Numbered from the stretch's first letter, positions 23,293-36,016 are shown. The stretch: 64,000 nucleotides of DNA from Fennellomyces sp. T-0311 (GCA_025266875.1 JALLLT010000011.1:930001-994000); one strand, 5' to 3'. Program-made: numbers and translations. The notes: a model not told the origin generated them from the letters alone.

Positions 23293-25366
23293 TTATTCAT
23301 CAGCGACATATTTTATTTTTCTCTTGGCGTAATTGATACATTCTTCGGTAATAGAGTGGCAATCTTTGATGGTAAATCGGGATACCCGAAATCTGGGCCC
23401 ATTAATCAGGCCACGCACTCCACGATCGGTTACATTTTGAAATTCCGTCAAGTTGACTGCTCCCAACTTTTTGAGACTTCCCAGTGCAACCACAATATTA
23501 TCTGTAATGGCCTCTATTCCAGAGAGCTTTATGTACATCAAGTTTGAGCGTCGCTTCTCGATAAAGCGCGTGATTCCTTCGGCAGTAATGTGCTTCAAGT
23601 CTTCAAAGTTTACTTGGTTCACCGTCTTTACATCTCCCAAAACATCAAGGATTTTATCGGTAACTTCGTCGACGGATCGAAGAATGATGCTCTCCAGCAC
23701 TTGGGAATGAGAGCTAGAAAGCCGTGCGTATCGTTCCAACAAACTGATCAAACTACATTGGCTTGTTGTTGTATATACATGTAATAACTGAAGCTCCTTT
23801 ACTGGCGGTAAGGTTATCATTGTCTTTGGCAATGCAGTTACGTCGTGGACATTAATGGCGTATAAATGCGTCAGTGTCGTTGTATCGCGGATTGTTTGTA
23901 GCATGAACGATTGTATTCCCGGATATGACCAAAAAGTGAAATCGTACACCTTTGGGAATGTGAAATCCGGGTAATTTGTATAAAGTTGCTGAAGCTCAGT
24001 ATTAGTTAGAGCTGTGATGTTGACGTAAATTGACTCGAGAGTTGCTCTATTCTGGTAAATCAGCGGTAGAACGCTCATAGCATCTACTCTGGTGCCGCCA
24101 TTGTTCGTGTATATCTTTCGTAGCCCTGATTGGTGTCGGTTGAACTTTCGTAATGATGATATTTTAAAGTCTGGATTGTAGGCCAAGGTCTGGAGATGGG
24201 GCGGTGTATGCATAGTGATTAGGTGGAAAACTGTAACGTCGCAACCGTTCATTACAAGACGCCGCAATTTCTGGCACCTCTGTACCATATGGCCAATAGT
24301 AGCTCCAGTAATTGAGCTTGCCGTCAACTCCAGGTTGGTAAGTGTGTGATCATTGTCCAGTAACGAAAAATCGCCTCCTAGTTGTGACATGGGAGCTTTT
24401 GTAGAGTATATCACATCTGTCACATAACTGCACGAAAGGAGGATCTCCGCCAAAGTTATCCCTTGGCTGTTGTGGTCGAGATCAAGATTGAGCGTTGTCA
24501 AGGTTGATTTAGCTTGCCAGAAAGTAAAGGATAAGGCGTCAAAATACGATTGGAGCTTTTGTGTCTTGCACGCTATATCCATTGCTTAATTTTGATAACG
24601 GATAAATGGTAATCGAGTACATACCTGTTATCTTTAGTGACACTAACTTTGTAAAATGGCCTTCCCTCAATTTTTGCATGCATACAGCGTTGGCGACATC
24701 CGACGCTACGTTGAGTGTCAGGTGTTTGACATGGCAATCCATATATGGAGTAACATTTATGAAAGGAGCAGACGTCAGATCCTCCTTTACCGATAAATCG
24801 GTCCAGACATTCTCACAGTTCAGCGTTCGTTGTCGCCAAGTACTCGAAACAGTAAGACATGTTGCTACAGTAGCTTGCGGCAACTGTGGGATAATTTGCA
24901 TTGTGACTTCAACTGGTAACGCCGCAATAAAATCGACCTTCCTTGCGCTCAGGTATGTTTCGGCTGACTTGCCTTTTGCAAGGAGATCCATCTCTTCACG
25001 ATCGGCTTGTGCATTTAGTAGACCTTGTTCATATATTTCAGCAGACCGTTTATGTTGTCCGTACAATGATAAATAGTGTCCCTTTCTGAGATAACCGACA
25101 GCAGAAGTTGGAGCGCAATCCACCATCCGCTGAGCATCTTCCAATGCGGCGTTGGCTTTACCAAGAGCAAAGTAGGCGTGGGCACGGACATCAAGAAAAG
25201 CTTGGAGCAGTAGCGATGGCTTCATCTGGTCAATGGCGGTGGTGGTGTACAAGACTACTTCGCGATAATTCTTCTTGCCGATACTGTTGTGGAGGCTTTG
25301 AATCACTGCGAGAAATGACCCTAGTTTTCTGGTGTAAAGTATGAAAGGAAATACGGTTGGTTCCAT
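23293..25366 (-). CDS. TPR / F-box / LRR protein, Dia2-Pof3-like (paralogue e)
   Basis: Exons 25366-24625 and 24584-23293 total 2034 bases, 677 residues. The TPR region has VGYLRKGHYLSLYGQHKRSAE. The F-box is VDFIAALPVEVTMQII ... SSTWRQRTL. The LRR part has VTDVIYSTKAPMSQLGGDFSLLDNDH and ends in CHSITEECINYAKRKIKYV. The intron is only 40 bases, the shortest of the group. It keeps the Trp of the conserved TFWSYPGIQSFML motif that is a stop in pseudogene b. It lies beyond the HET and MFS genes, separated from the other four by about 6.5 kb, on the same strand. Confidence 0.8.
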
Positions 25367-28300
25367 TTTGTAGAAACACAAGCAAAAACTCCCGTTATAT
25401 TTCGGCTTGCTTTTAAAGGCGTGGGCGCGGCACTTTTCCTTTAGGCAATATGCTAAGCAGCAAAAATAGATATATGTCAGTGATCAGCCTCTTGTGTTGC
25501 ATCCCATTGATATCATGAGATGTGCAAGCTGCGCTTGCAAATATAACTGACAGGGATGCTAAAATATCATAGATTCTCTGTGATGTTCCCGGACGCAACT
25601 AATCAAAGACAAGTAACGTCAGGCGGATACCATGTAACAACACTGTTTCCATGAAGATGAATTTCTCAGCGCTGTCATTCATCAACGTTGAGTGTCACCT
25701 GGTTTCGAGTCACACACGCCATGCCTTGGTCAATACATTCCAGTTCTCTTTGACCATCTACTATTGTAGTCGAAAATATTTCGAAGATGGGTGTCGTGGC
25801 TGACATGATAATTCGCATAAAGATGAATTCGGATAAACATAAGTTCAGATAAAAGAAGAATCGGATAAAATATGAAAGTGAAACAATCAGAGTGAAGAGC
25901 GACACTCAGTGAAACATCACTAGATGACAAATGTACCTTCAATAACTAGAAGATGCTAGAAGGACAGTCAAAGATGTGCCGTAGTCAACAGTATAAATAA
26001 GGCACTAGTTTAGCATATGAAAACACAACCAGAACAGAGATTTATTTTACGGTCTCAGCGACTCTTTATTGTTACCAATTGATCCTTCTACATCACAATG
26101 GGTATCTGGCCCTGTTCAGAGCATACGACTCCAAAAAGGCCCAAGATTTCAAATACACGTTAAACCAAACAAGAACTACTGGCCAGGTACTCGCAGTTCT
26201 TGTTCCTAGTACAAGGAATCCCGTGCCTTTCTCCTGGAACTGTCAAACAAAACGAATATCCTCATGGGATATAATCAACTGGCCAGTTCGCGACCTGGTT
26301 AGTACAAAGCGTAACATCCACAAGGTAACGCGGTGTCTGCCAGTGGCTTCTCTCATTTTCAGTATTGTGACTAAACGCCATGGCAACGAAGTTAAAGAGT
26401 AAAAACACCGCTGCCATTTCTATACGTATTTACGGTGAAATCGATGAGAGTAAGAGATGTCAGATCTGAGAACGTATATTGTATGGCCACTTTTGATTCT
26501 TCGTGTTGAAAAACGCGCCAGCACACTTATCATTAGCAATACACGATTCATTGTGTGCGACGTTGTATTGAATCGAGTTCAGGCATTCACGTCACGGAGC
26601 AACACGAAGAAGCTATTCATCTCGGTTGGTTCTGCCTTAGAAATATATAAATGGTTCGGTTTATTGTCTAACGTGCCTTACAGCAATCAGTTAGTTACGG
26701 CGACTATAATAACGCTAGCCTTTCGTTGCAATACAGGCATAGCGCAAAGTACGATGACATGTAGCAGAGCCATCGCTGCTTTTGTGCCGCATGTACTTGA
26801 TATATTTGTTCTATAGGACAACAGACGCGGGAATATCTCGCCAACTAATCAATTGAACATTCTCTTTTCGTTTTTACGTGCTCTACTTCACACTTCAGTA
26901 AGGTTATTACAAAAACCTGAGCAAACTCTTTATATCATGCAAGAATAACAGAACATGAATGCCTGCGGTTCCTATTAAGCATTTAGGATCCCTAGATATT
27001 GGGTACGTCATTATTACTTCTACATCAAAGCTCACTTGTTTGCAGTATCACTGGGTGATTTGTTTTCTGTATTCCTAGGCGTTATACAAAAATTTCCAAG
27101 CAACTAATATGCGCACCGCTTAAGAAAGGTGGAGATACCCAGCTACTGTGATTTATACGCATCAAGGTGGATCTAGCATCGCCATATCGTTAACGACATC
27201 ATTGTTACCGTTATAACGAAACTACTGTGGTTGCTTCGTACGTCTTGAAGCACATTCTGCTCCGCCGATCAAGACAAATAACGACATACTGACAATCTAC
27301 AGAAGGATACAGGGTCTCCGTAGCAATATCACTAACTATGGAAAACTGACATTTGGTTCTCCATGATACGTAGATAAGCCCTGTATATTGGTATGTGGCA
27401 CATCAATTAAAGGTAATTGAGTACACATGCGAGCTCCCACTGCTAATAAAAGTTAGTATTGCGTTTGCTTCACCCGTGGAACTGACCTGCCCAGCCCAAA
27501 ATTCATTGATGCTCATCTGATCTAAAAAAAAACCATTGTCAAGAAATGTGCCAACATATATAATTTCAGTGCTTCGTTTCGCAGAATAAGTAACTACGAT
27601 TGCCAACTAACGCCAAATTCAACAAAATACAGTCTTTTTGTTCAGATTAGCCTTCGATTCATAGCAGATAAGCAGTACCTTTCCGTTAATTACTGGGTCA
27701 CCACTATATGATCAAAATCAATCTCCGGAAACCGGGACGTTGCGTGTCCACCACATTTTGGGTTCAACTATCGATAAAGAGTTAGCATAAGTCTCACGAA
27801 GTTCCCCATGAGCGGATCCCGACTGAAACATACCGAATAACAAGTTGCACAATAAATATTCCATTCTGCTGTCCAAGAAATAAAAAAAACCACTTTGCGA
27901 GCCAATATGTTTGCACTAATGTGTTTCACCCAGACGAATCGACCTATCATTGAAAGAACGCACTAGAAGTCGGCATTGGTTATAACATGGGTTTTAAGTT
28001 TTTGTTCCCGTTTTAGACAGTTGTATGTGTGTGTGTCGCATAAGCGTTGCATAAGGGATATATGCAGGGGGCTCTTTTGTAAAAACGGCCGACAAGAACT
28101 TGGGGTACCTGAAGGAAAAGCTTCATTTTCGGTGTAACAGCCGGTTGGCTGCGGGGTAGTGTTTCATGTCCGCTAAAAAAATAATTAAAGTGTGCTGTTT
28201 TGTGCCAAGACGTTGAGGGATCTCTTTGGGTGGGATGAAGCTGTAAATGCATGCATGCATAAACGTCATCATAGAATAGATGATTTCTCACTGATATGTA

Positions 28301-28539
28301 AAAATTGCCCGATCGCGGCTGGAAAGGGCGTGTGAACAAGAGATCTCTTAATGGATAACTATTTCTTTTTCTTTCTCAGCAACAAAAAAAGTTTATGGAA
28401 GGAATAAATGAATGGAGTCGACTTCTCTTCTTTCTTTCCTCTCTTTCTCTTTCAAAAGCCGGCTTTTTTCGCATAACACGCAATCAATCGATCCAAACAG
28501 TACCACTAGCGTCCGGCAAATGCCCTCTTCGGCAAGACA
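25367..28539. other. 3.2 kb without a supported gene
   Basis: This is the longest empty stretch outside the transposon-rich half. Only short open frames are present, all without recognisable domains, in AT-rich sequence. A (TG)n-like microsatellite lies at about 28022-28037, and a TGCATGCATGCA palindromic run near 28246. Decayed mobile-element remains are possible but I cannot show them. Confidence 0.4.
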
Positions 28540-30195
28540 ATGATTCAACTCACAGCTTACGGAGAACGAGTCGTTGACCGCTTCAACATGATCGGCATGT
28601 GGATTGCTGTTGTCATTGCTATGCGCAACTTTTCAGTGTGTTTACGACAATACCAACGTACTCGCGGAAAAATGTACAGATAATGACACGAACAAAAAAG
28701 GGTTTTGACGTTAACGGTACCTTTTTTGTTGTTTCAGTCACATCGCCAATATGTCGCAAGTAGCGGTATTCTGGATCCACAAGATCCTTTACGGTATTAT
28801 TCCATTGTTCGAAATTCAAACGTGCGCATACTTTCCCTTACTCGTCTCGTAAGCCTCCTTGTAAATGATTGTTGTTTGTTCGTTCTAACATCTTCTTTCT
28901 AATAATAGACTATGGCATCTAAGTATGTTGCAATAACGGGAAAACCCTGGGAAAAATAATGGACCCAGCTAAATAAGCCTTCAAATTAGATTATTTGCAA
29001 TTCTACGTTGTCATGTTCATGCGACTCATCATCCTTGAACCTGATTTCCATTCAAGATGGATCAAGATCGTCGGTCTTATGTTGATTGCACTCCGCTTCG
29101 CAGTATGGCCGTTCGAGCTGGCTTATGTTCCTCTGCAAACCCGATTGATGCAACAGCCGGTGATACAAGGCGGGACGTGTTGGGCAGAGTGGTAAACGTG
29201 GAACATTAAAAACCAAGCGGAATTGAATTTTAACGCTCTTCTGATGATAGGGGAAACGGTGTCAGCATCCTCAGCTTCATTAGTGATATCCTGGCCAATC
29301 TATTTCTGAGTGGCATGTTTGTCAGAAGGTATGACATTAATATTTAGCTTAAATGGGGAAATCGCTGATATGTTTGTCCCAGATTGTACTTGCACATTCG
29401 AACATCAAAAAAGGTCATGAGCCGACGGAACCGTGTGATCGAACATATTGCCCGAAAATCCCTTTGGTGTTTAATTCTCACGTTTATTGTGAACCTGGCA
29501 ATGAATTTGCTCAAGGTTACCACGTTTCTAGGCAACCGGTCGGATGTAAGCTATTTGATTGAACTGTGAAAAAATAACATTTGCTAATTTCTCCAATCAG
29601 GCATTCACCGTATACTTTACCTTGATCGAATCGACGTTGCTGGTAGAAGCCTTGCGTGTCGATTACACGCGATTATCCAGTCAAGCATTCTGTGAACATT
29701 GTGGAATGGTAATTAATACTGTTCAGAAACATTATTCTATCAGTTACTAATGGTGAAATATAGGCTGTACGAGTACCCAGTGACGATAAACGACCCAACA
29801 ACAACGGTGACCCAGATTACCTCAATGTTTCACTCAAGATACCACCATCACTTACTGCGCCGCTGGACGGCCAAAATAACAATATCAGCAACAATAGACG
29901 TACTTCGTCTACCAATGCACTTGCACAGCATCAGCATTCCGACGACCATTGTCCAATGTCGGCCATTATATCTGTTGATCCAAGCTTACTTCCACCAGGC
30001 GATTCATTCGATCAACCATCATCATCAATGCGAGAAACAATGTCGGCACCATCCATACGTGAATTCGGGAACGGCAGATCATTTAAACGGACACCCATCG
30101 ATCGTGAATCGATGATTGATTCGACCAATACATTTGGCTCAGGACAATTAACACAACGGCCAGAGTGGAGCAATAACGAGTTTCGCATGTTTTGA
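28540..30195 (+). CDS. Putative seven-helix integral membrane protein, unknown function
   Basis: Eight exons are inferred: 28540-28637, 28738-28848, 28909-28922, 28990-29191, 29251-29328, 29383-29545, 29601-29708 and 29764-30195. They sum to 1206 bases (401 residues) in one frame. Hydrophobic segments that could span the membrane include MIGMWIAVVIAM, VAVFWIHKILYGIIPLF, FYVVMFMRLIIL, VGLMLIALRFAVW, ILSFISDILANLFLSGMF, LWCLILTFIVNLAMNLL and FTVYFTLIESTLLVEAL: seven in all. The region after about residue 260 is a polar, Asn/Ser/Pro-rich tail of about 140 residues, probably cytosolic. The third exon is only 14 bases. I do not recognise the family; the layout would fit a receptor or sensor, but nothing more can be said. 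The first exon is the least certain. Confidence 0.65.
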
Positions 30196-30461
30196 AACGA
30201 TCTCCGTGTACATATACATATACTTTCTACTATGACACCTCATCCATTTTTATTGCTGGTTCCAATGAAAAGGGCGAGAGCTAATTCTAGACTGTCCTTT
30301 CGATGCCTTTGTTAAATCTTATATTAAAAAGTTCTTACATTAGTATTTGCCATCAAGGACAGTTCAATATCTGACCAGTGAATAACAAATGTTGTATTTC
30401 ACCGATATCGCTGTATATAAATTAAATAAACTTTTTTCAAGATCAAACCACACATACAAAA

Positions 30462-32361
30462 ATGATGGAGCTGTTATTGTGGCTCTTTGGTAACCTTGTA
30501 CAGAAATTAATAACATGCATAATTGATCTCTGATCTAGTTTTTTCATTCTTTCGACATCTCCCACTGGTCGCCAACGCTTCGGGAGATGTTGTATCATAC
30601 AAGGTGATTCATCCACTCAAAACAGATACGCAGTCCATGGCCATCCAATTGCAAAACTCCTCGATCTACCAACTTGAACGATCAGAGCTCGACCCCATCC
30701 TCCACGTTGGCAGTGCACCTGCATCCATGCCATACCGCTACATTGTTTTGGAACAACAACAAACGGATCTCGTCATTATCGATCAAGAAGATTTTGGACG
30801 TCCTGCAACGGTGGAATCCTTGCACGAGTTTTATAACCGGCGCCCTTTGGACCAGCGTCAATACCATGAATTACCGTCCTCCATCTTTAAGCAGCAGAAA
30901 AATAGTCTCAAGATCATCGAGGATGAAGATAGCAAACTCTGCCATCCATCCAACGAAATTCCAACTTTCCACGTGCAGGCGAATCCAGATGACCTGCGTG
31001 AGCTGTACGACAATTATCTCGAGGATTTTGCAATCAATGCAACGTTGTCACATATCAGTGGTCGCGACTTCCATCATTTCAAAAACGTCCGATTCCAACT
31101 TAGTGGGCAAACGTCAAGATTGTTTGAAAAATTTTCCTACAGTTTGCATATTGCCAAGGAAGATGGTGGCCTCGGTGGCTATCGCAAGTTCAAGTTACGT
31201 GCAAGTGTGACGGACCCATCGTTTATTCGTGAAAAGCTCTACTATGATGTATTAGCGGCGTCAGGTTTACCAGCATCACGTGCCTCGTATATCCGGTATG
31301 TTTACAAAATACAACAATCAAGCAAAAATTAACCCTATAACAAGTTTGTTTGTCAACAATGAGCCATTGGGACTATACGTCATGGTCGACAATTACAAGA
31401 ATCCTTTCCTTAAAAACGTGTTTGGAGGCAAATCAACACGCAAATACAAGCATGGTGTACTTTACCAAGGCGAAATTGCAGAGAACTATACGATGCCAGA
31501 AATGCCTAGTGCCAACCTCGGATGGCGTGGTGCACTCTCCACAGATTATATCGTCGAAAACAACCAATCGTTATACAGAATCAGACAAGAATCATCGAAC
31601 CCAAGAGAGCCACCGGGATTAACTAGACTGATTGACTTTTTAGAATTCATTGCGACCAATAGCACAGACGAACGAGAATGGGAAAATCAATTTTACGTGG
31701 ATTTGTTCCTGAAAAAGTAAGCTGTTTTTATGAACTTGCAAGTTTGGTAAAATAACTTTTAATTAGCATGGCTTTTGAGGTTTTGATGGGCCACGTGGAT
31801 GGGTACCTCGGAGCGGCGCACAACTACTTTTTGTACTACGAACCACTGTCCAAGAAATTGGTTTGGATGACAGCTGACCTGGACCAGACCATGGGCAATA
31901 CCATGTTTGAAGAAAAGCAACAACAGCAGCTGGATCGTTACGATTTGCTTCAACATGATCGACCTCTTTTCCGGCAAGTTATGCAAGTACCCGCTTACAA
32001 GGAACAGTTCAATGCGATTTTGAAGGACATCCACCAAGGTCTTTTCAGCGACGACAGTCTGCTGGAGCACGTAAACTACCTCACCGAGCTTATCAAGGAT
32101 GATGTTTCGTGGGACGCCAATATCCGCACCATACGAGAGTCGGCATTCAATAATGATGAGGTGGCTCAAAAGTACAAGCGTCAGATCCAACAAAAGATCC
32201 TCCAATTGCCGCTTGGTTCTGACTTGCTTGCTCGTATTAATGCGATCGATTTTCAAACAGCGCTAAAAGGCCCCATTACCAATCATCCATCGATTATGCC
32301 ATTACATGACTATATTTCTCAGGCCAAACAATCCTTAACGAACCATATCGCTCTGTATTAG
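30462..32361 (+). CDS. CotH kinase-family (spore-coat H-like) secreted protein
   Basis: Four exons (30462-30489, 30539-31295, 31345-31716, 31767-32361) sum to 1752 bases, 583 residues. The first two exons together encode a hydrophobic N-terminal signal (MMELLLWLFVFSFF, then RHLPLVANASG), so the protein is probably exported. The core shows CotH family features: SGRDFHHFKNVRFQLSGQTS, YRKFKLRASVTDPSFIREKL, NNEPLGLYVMVDNYK and the kinase-like VWMTADLDQTMG with its Asp. In bacteria CotH phosphorylates spore-coat proteins. In Mucorales the family has many members, some on the cell surface and implicated in host-cell interaction. The family call is firm; this member's role is not known and no specific surface motif is claimed. 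Confidence 0.88.
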
Positions 32362-32503
32362 AGAAAGACACCTTCTTCCTCCCCTCTTTTGTTTTATATA
32401 GTTTTGTTTTTTGGAATATAAAATGAAAATGGTTTTACATACATACAAAGATATATTTTTTTTTGATACAGTTTTCTAGATACTGTATGCTATGTCTCTG
32501 TTT

Positions 32504-33811
32504 TTATGACCTAGGCACACTGTTGTGCAATAAAGACGGGAACGCCACCGGGGCCGAGAGCATTCGTTGAAAGTGGTGAGCCGGCGCAGGCATTGCTCTT
32601 TCATTAGTTGGTGCTACAGGTTCATCCTGCATAAAAAACAGTTGGGTATCATCGTCGTTGTTGGCGAAAGGCGAGAAGGGATCATCATCCTCATCTGAGG
32701 GTGACGCACGGTTGACAGCAGCGCTTGTAAACCTGTGATGACTGCTGTCTCCGGGGATATTGATGGCCTTGGAAGAGGAGGAGGTGATAGGCTCCTCATC
32801 ACTTGTGGCAAAGGACGAGGAGGCTCTTTGCACGAAGGGGACGTGCCATGACGACGATTGCATGGTCGGTGGGGGTGCAGGAGGCATGTCAAACGGCGAT
32901 AGTTGCAGGGGCGACCTGCCATTGCCTAGTAACCCATCGCGGGATGGGCTATTGTGATACGCCGGGTGATACAACATCCGATCCCTCGATCGGCTTAATT
33001 CTGCCGGCGTCAGCAGATCGTTCAACGACGATGGCAGCAACACATCCTCCTCCTCCTCTTCGTCTTGAGCCGACAAGGTGCGTCTGTGCAACGGGTTGAG
33101 AAGACTGCTGTGGGAGGGTGCAAAAGTAGGCGGCGACAACAGGAATTTCTTTTCCATGGGCGACGGTTCTGCATTAGGTGCAGACGATGCACCAAATAGC
33201 ATGGCCGGGTTTTGCCTGATGGCGGCTGTGAGTTCACTGTTGCTGCTGTTGCCGTTTCGTTCATCACGTGCCAGATTCAGATGTGGTCTTGGGTCAGGTG
33301 GGGATGCAACGAGAAGATAATTGCTGTTACTGGTCGAAGTGCTGGAGCTCCCGTACATTTTCCGTCTGGACTGGAGCAGTTTGCTGCGGCCTGCGTTATC
33401 GACGGGCGAAAGGGTGTGCAGCAGCGCACACTTGGCTCCAAACTTGCAGTTGCCCTTTAAAAAGTACTTGCACACAGCCGATTCCGACGTCAAGTCTTGG
33501 CTATGCGAAAACACACAATTGGCCCCGGCTGTGCAGATGCCTTGCTTGAAAAACTTGCATGGTACGTGCGAAAGATTGGACTCTGTTGGAAAATTCATTA
33601 GATGCGGCCCTTTCAGGCATCAAAATAGCCCAAGCTTACGTTTATTGTTATTATTAGTGCTATTACTACCATTCTTCCCTGCGCGCTGGTGTTTGCTGCT
33701 GCGCGACCGCTTCACCTGGAAGGCGGAGGGTGAGCTCTTGGACAGCTGGCTCAGGCTCAACTGATCAAAGTCATCCGAAAGTAAATCGGCGCCAAGTAAA
33801 TGGTCGTTCAT
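32504..33811 (-). CDS. CCCH-type zinc-finger protein
   Basis: Two exons (33811-33640 and 33582-32504) give 1251 bases, 416 residues. The intron splits an N-terminal low-complexity segment from the zinc fingers. Two CCCH fingers follow in tandem: CKFFKQGICTAGANCVFSH and CKYFLKGNCKFGAKCALLH, both with the C-x8-C-x5-C-x3-H or closely similar spacing. The remaining 280 residues are Ser/Pro-rich and disordered, with acidic runs (DEEEEEDV). CCCH proteins bind AU-rich or structured RNA and control mRNA stability. The arrangement resembles fungal Lee1/Cps3-type proteins, but orthology is not proven. Confidence 0.82.
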
Positions 33812-34165
33812 TGCAACGGCGTGGGGGCTTCTTTTGCGAGAAAGAGAGAAAGAGAGAGGAGCAGGGAGCGTTTCTTTGTTCCAGAAAGGGCGCTGTCTCA
33901 AGAATAAGAGGATCTAAATGGATGATACAACACAAACAAAGAAAAAGAAAGTAAAGGTGAAAAAAGATGGGGCTGCTGCGGGAGAAGCTGACCTTCGATG
34001 CAAAACAGAACGGTCATGCGACGTGTAGGTTCTCTGTGTCACACAATCACACATGGCGCTCATTTGCTGGATATTACAGTTTTACATGTATTCTAGGACT
34101 TGCAGAAAAGGAAACATAACGGGGGAGGGGGTGAATGCAAAATGAATGTAGCTAACGACAAAGCC
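33812..34165. other. Intergenic region between CCCH gene and SRP40-like gene
   Basis: About 350 bases with a purine-rich stretch (AAAGAGAGAAAGAGAGAGG) near 33840 and no supported gene. It holds the CCCH promoter and the 3' end of the SRP40-like gene. Confidence 0.4.
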
Positions 34166-36016
34166 TTATTGAAACTTGATGCTATGGGATTCCATGGATA
34201 TCTGGCCGCCGCGATAAGAGCCTCGCTTCTTCTTGTTCTTTTCCGCTCTGAACTTATCGCCCCGCGTCTTGATGAGATCAACGTGTGCCTTCCATCCATA
34301 CGACGTCTCGTCCGAGCCACCCTTGCTGACGTATGTGTTGTCTCTTAATCGATCGTCATGAAACTCTACCTCCTCGGGTCGTACTCGCTGGAACGGAGTG
34401 CCTTGTTTTCGTACAACTTTGGGTTTTTTGGCCGCTGCTTCTGTGGCTTGACCTTCGTCGTCGAGCTTGTGCTTGGTGCCAGCACTGACCACAGGTTCGA
34501 TCTTGGCCTCTGTCTTCTCGTCCTCGCTCTCGCTCTCGCTCTCGCTGCTTGACGACGAGCTACTGGAACTATCGCTTTCCTCTTCCTTCTTTTCGTCTTC
34601 GCTGTCCTCCGAATCGCTCGATTCACTGTCCGCATCTGATCCGCTGCTCGAGGACGACGAGGAGTCTTCGTCTGCGTCATCTACCTTCTTTTCGGCCTCC
34701 TTTTCCTCCTCAGAGTCGCTGGACGAATCACTATCAGAGTCGCTACTTGAATCGCTGTCGCTGGATGAAGATGACGATCCCTCCTTCTTTTCTTTCTCCT
34801 CTTCAGATTCGCTGGATGATGATGATTCCTTCTTTTCATCCTCCTTCTCATCATCAGACGATGACGAATCGCTGTCAGAACTGGACTTTTTGGCTTCTTC
34901 CATCTTTACGTCTTCGTCTTCTGATTCACTTGACGATGATGAGTCGCTCGAAGACGACGAATCGCTTGATGATTCGCTTGACGACGATTTAGTGGCCTCC
35001 TTCATTTTAACATCCTCGCCTTCATCAGATGAGCTGCTAGAGCTATCGCTGCTGGAGCTAGAGCTAGAGCTGGACTTGGATTCGGTGGCAGGTTCGGCCT
35101 TCTTTTCCTCCTCTTCATCTGATGATGAAGACGATGAATCGCTGTCACTTTCGCTGCTGGAGCTGGAGCTGGAGCTGGATGAGGAGCTGCTTGCCTTGGA
35201 CTCGACCTTCTTTTCCTCCTTTTCCTCAGACGAAGACGAGTCACTATCGCTTTCACTGCTTTCACTGCTTTCACTGCTGGATGATGAGCTGCTTGCCTTG
35301 GATTCGGTAGCAGGAGCCTTCTCTTCCTCTTCATCTGATGATGACGACGAATCGCTGTCACTTTCGCTGCTAGAGCTAGAGCTAGAGCCGGACGAGGAGC
35401 TGCTAGACTTGGATTCGGCGACAGGTTCAGCCTTCTTTTCCTCTTCTTCTTCATCAGACGAAGACGAATCGCTGCTGCTGTCAGAATCGCTGCTGGATGA
35501 CGAGTCACTCGATGATTTAGCGGCCTCCTTTGTCTCTTCCTTCTTTTCTTCCTCTTCATCAGAAGACGAGTCGCTATCACTGCTAGAGCTGCTGCTGGAC
35601 GACGAGCTGCTGCTGGAGCTAAACTTGGCCACAACAGCCTTTTCTTCCTCTTCATCGGACGAAGAGTCGCTATCGCTGCTGCTGCTGCTGCTGCTATCGC
35701 TGGACGAAGACGACGAGGACGACGAGTCAGCTTCCTTCATCTCCGTGTCGACAGAGCTACAGTTGAATTCCTTAGCTTCTGAAGCATACTATGATCTCAT
35801 ACTCTTACCTTCCACTATGCTGCTTATATAATTCCTCCAACGACACTGTGCTTGAACTTTTGACAGCCTATTATTGAAATTGTCAGAGCTGAATCGCTGA
35901 TCCGGCTCGATCGCACTGCTTACCTGCGGGCATTTTGTCTTTAATTTCTCAGCGGCCTCGTTGTAGCCGTTCGAAACAAGGTACGCATATACAATTGCTT
36001 CCAACTCTCCAGCCAT
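34166..36016 (-). CDS. LisH plus acidic serine-repeat protein with SRP40/Nopp140 C-terminal domain
   Basis: Three exons (36016-35924, 35867-35809, 35756-34166) give 1743 bases, 580 residues. The N-terminus is a LisH dimerisation motif (ELEAIVYAYLVSNGYNEAAEKL). The middle, about residues 55-430, is made of alternating Ser runs and acidic DEEEE/KK blocks, ideal casein-kinase-2 sites. The C-terminal 80 residues carry the SRP40 domain (GTPFQRVRPEEV ... SYGWKAHVDLIKTRG). Srp40/Nopp140 is a nucleolar chaperone of snoRNPs. The (S)n codons are TCG/TCA/TCC-rich, so the opposite strand also stays open over 450 codons; that frame is an artefact of the repeats. Confidence 0.88.

Noticed and set aside
26079..26816. 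Two plus-strand frames of about 110-120 codons in the 25.4-28.5 kb gap
   Set aside because: No domain, no coherent splice partners and no similarity to each other or to neighbours.
28022..28260. TG repeat and TGCATGCATGCA run as a possible regulatory element
   Set aside because: Simple-sequence repeats without a nearby gene in the right orientation; no function can be supported.
34467..35831. 454-codon plus-strand open frame opposite the SRP40-like gene
   Set aside because: It mirrors the serine/acidic repeats of the minus-strand gene and is nothing but Ser, Leu, Asp and Glu; the minus strand has the LisH and SRP40 domains and proper introns.
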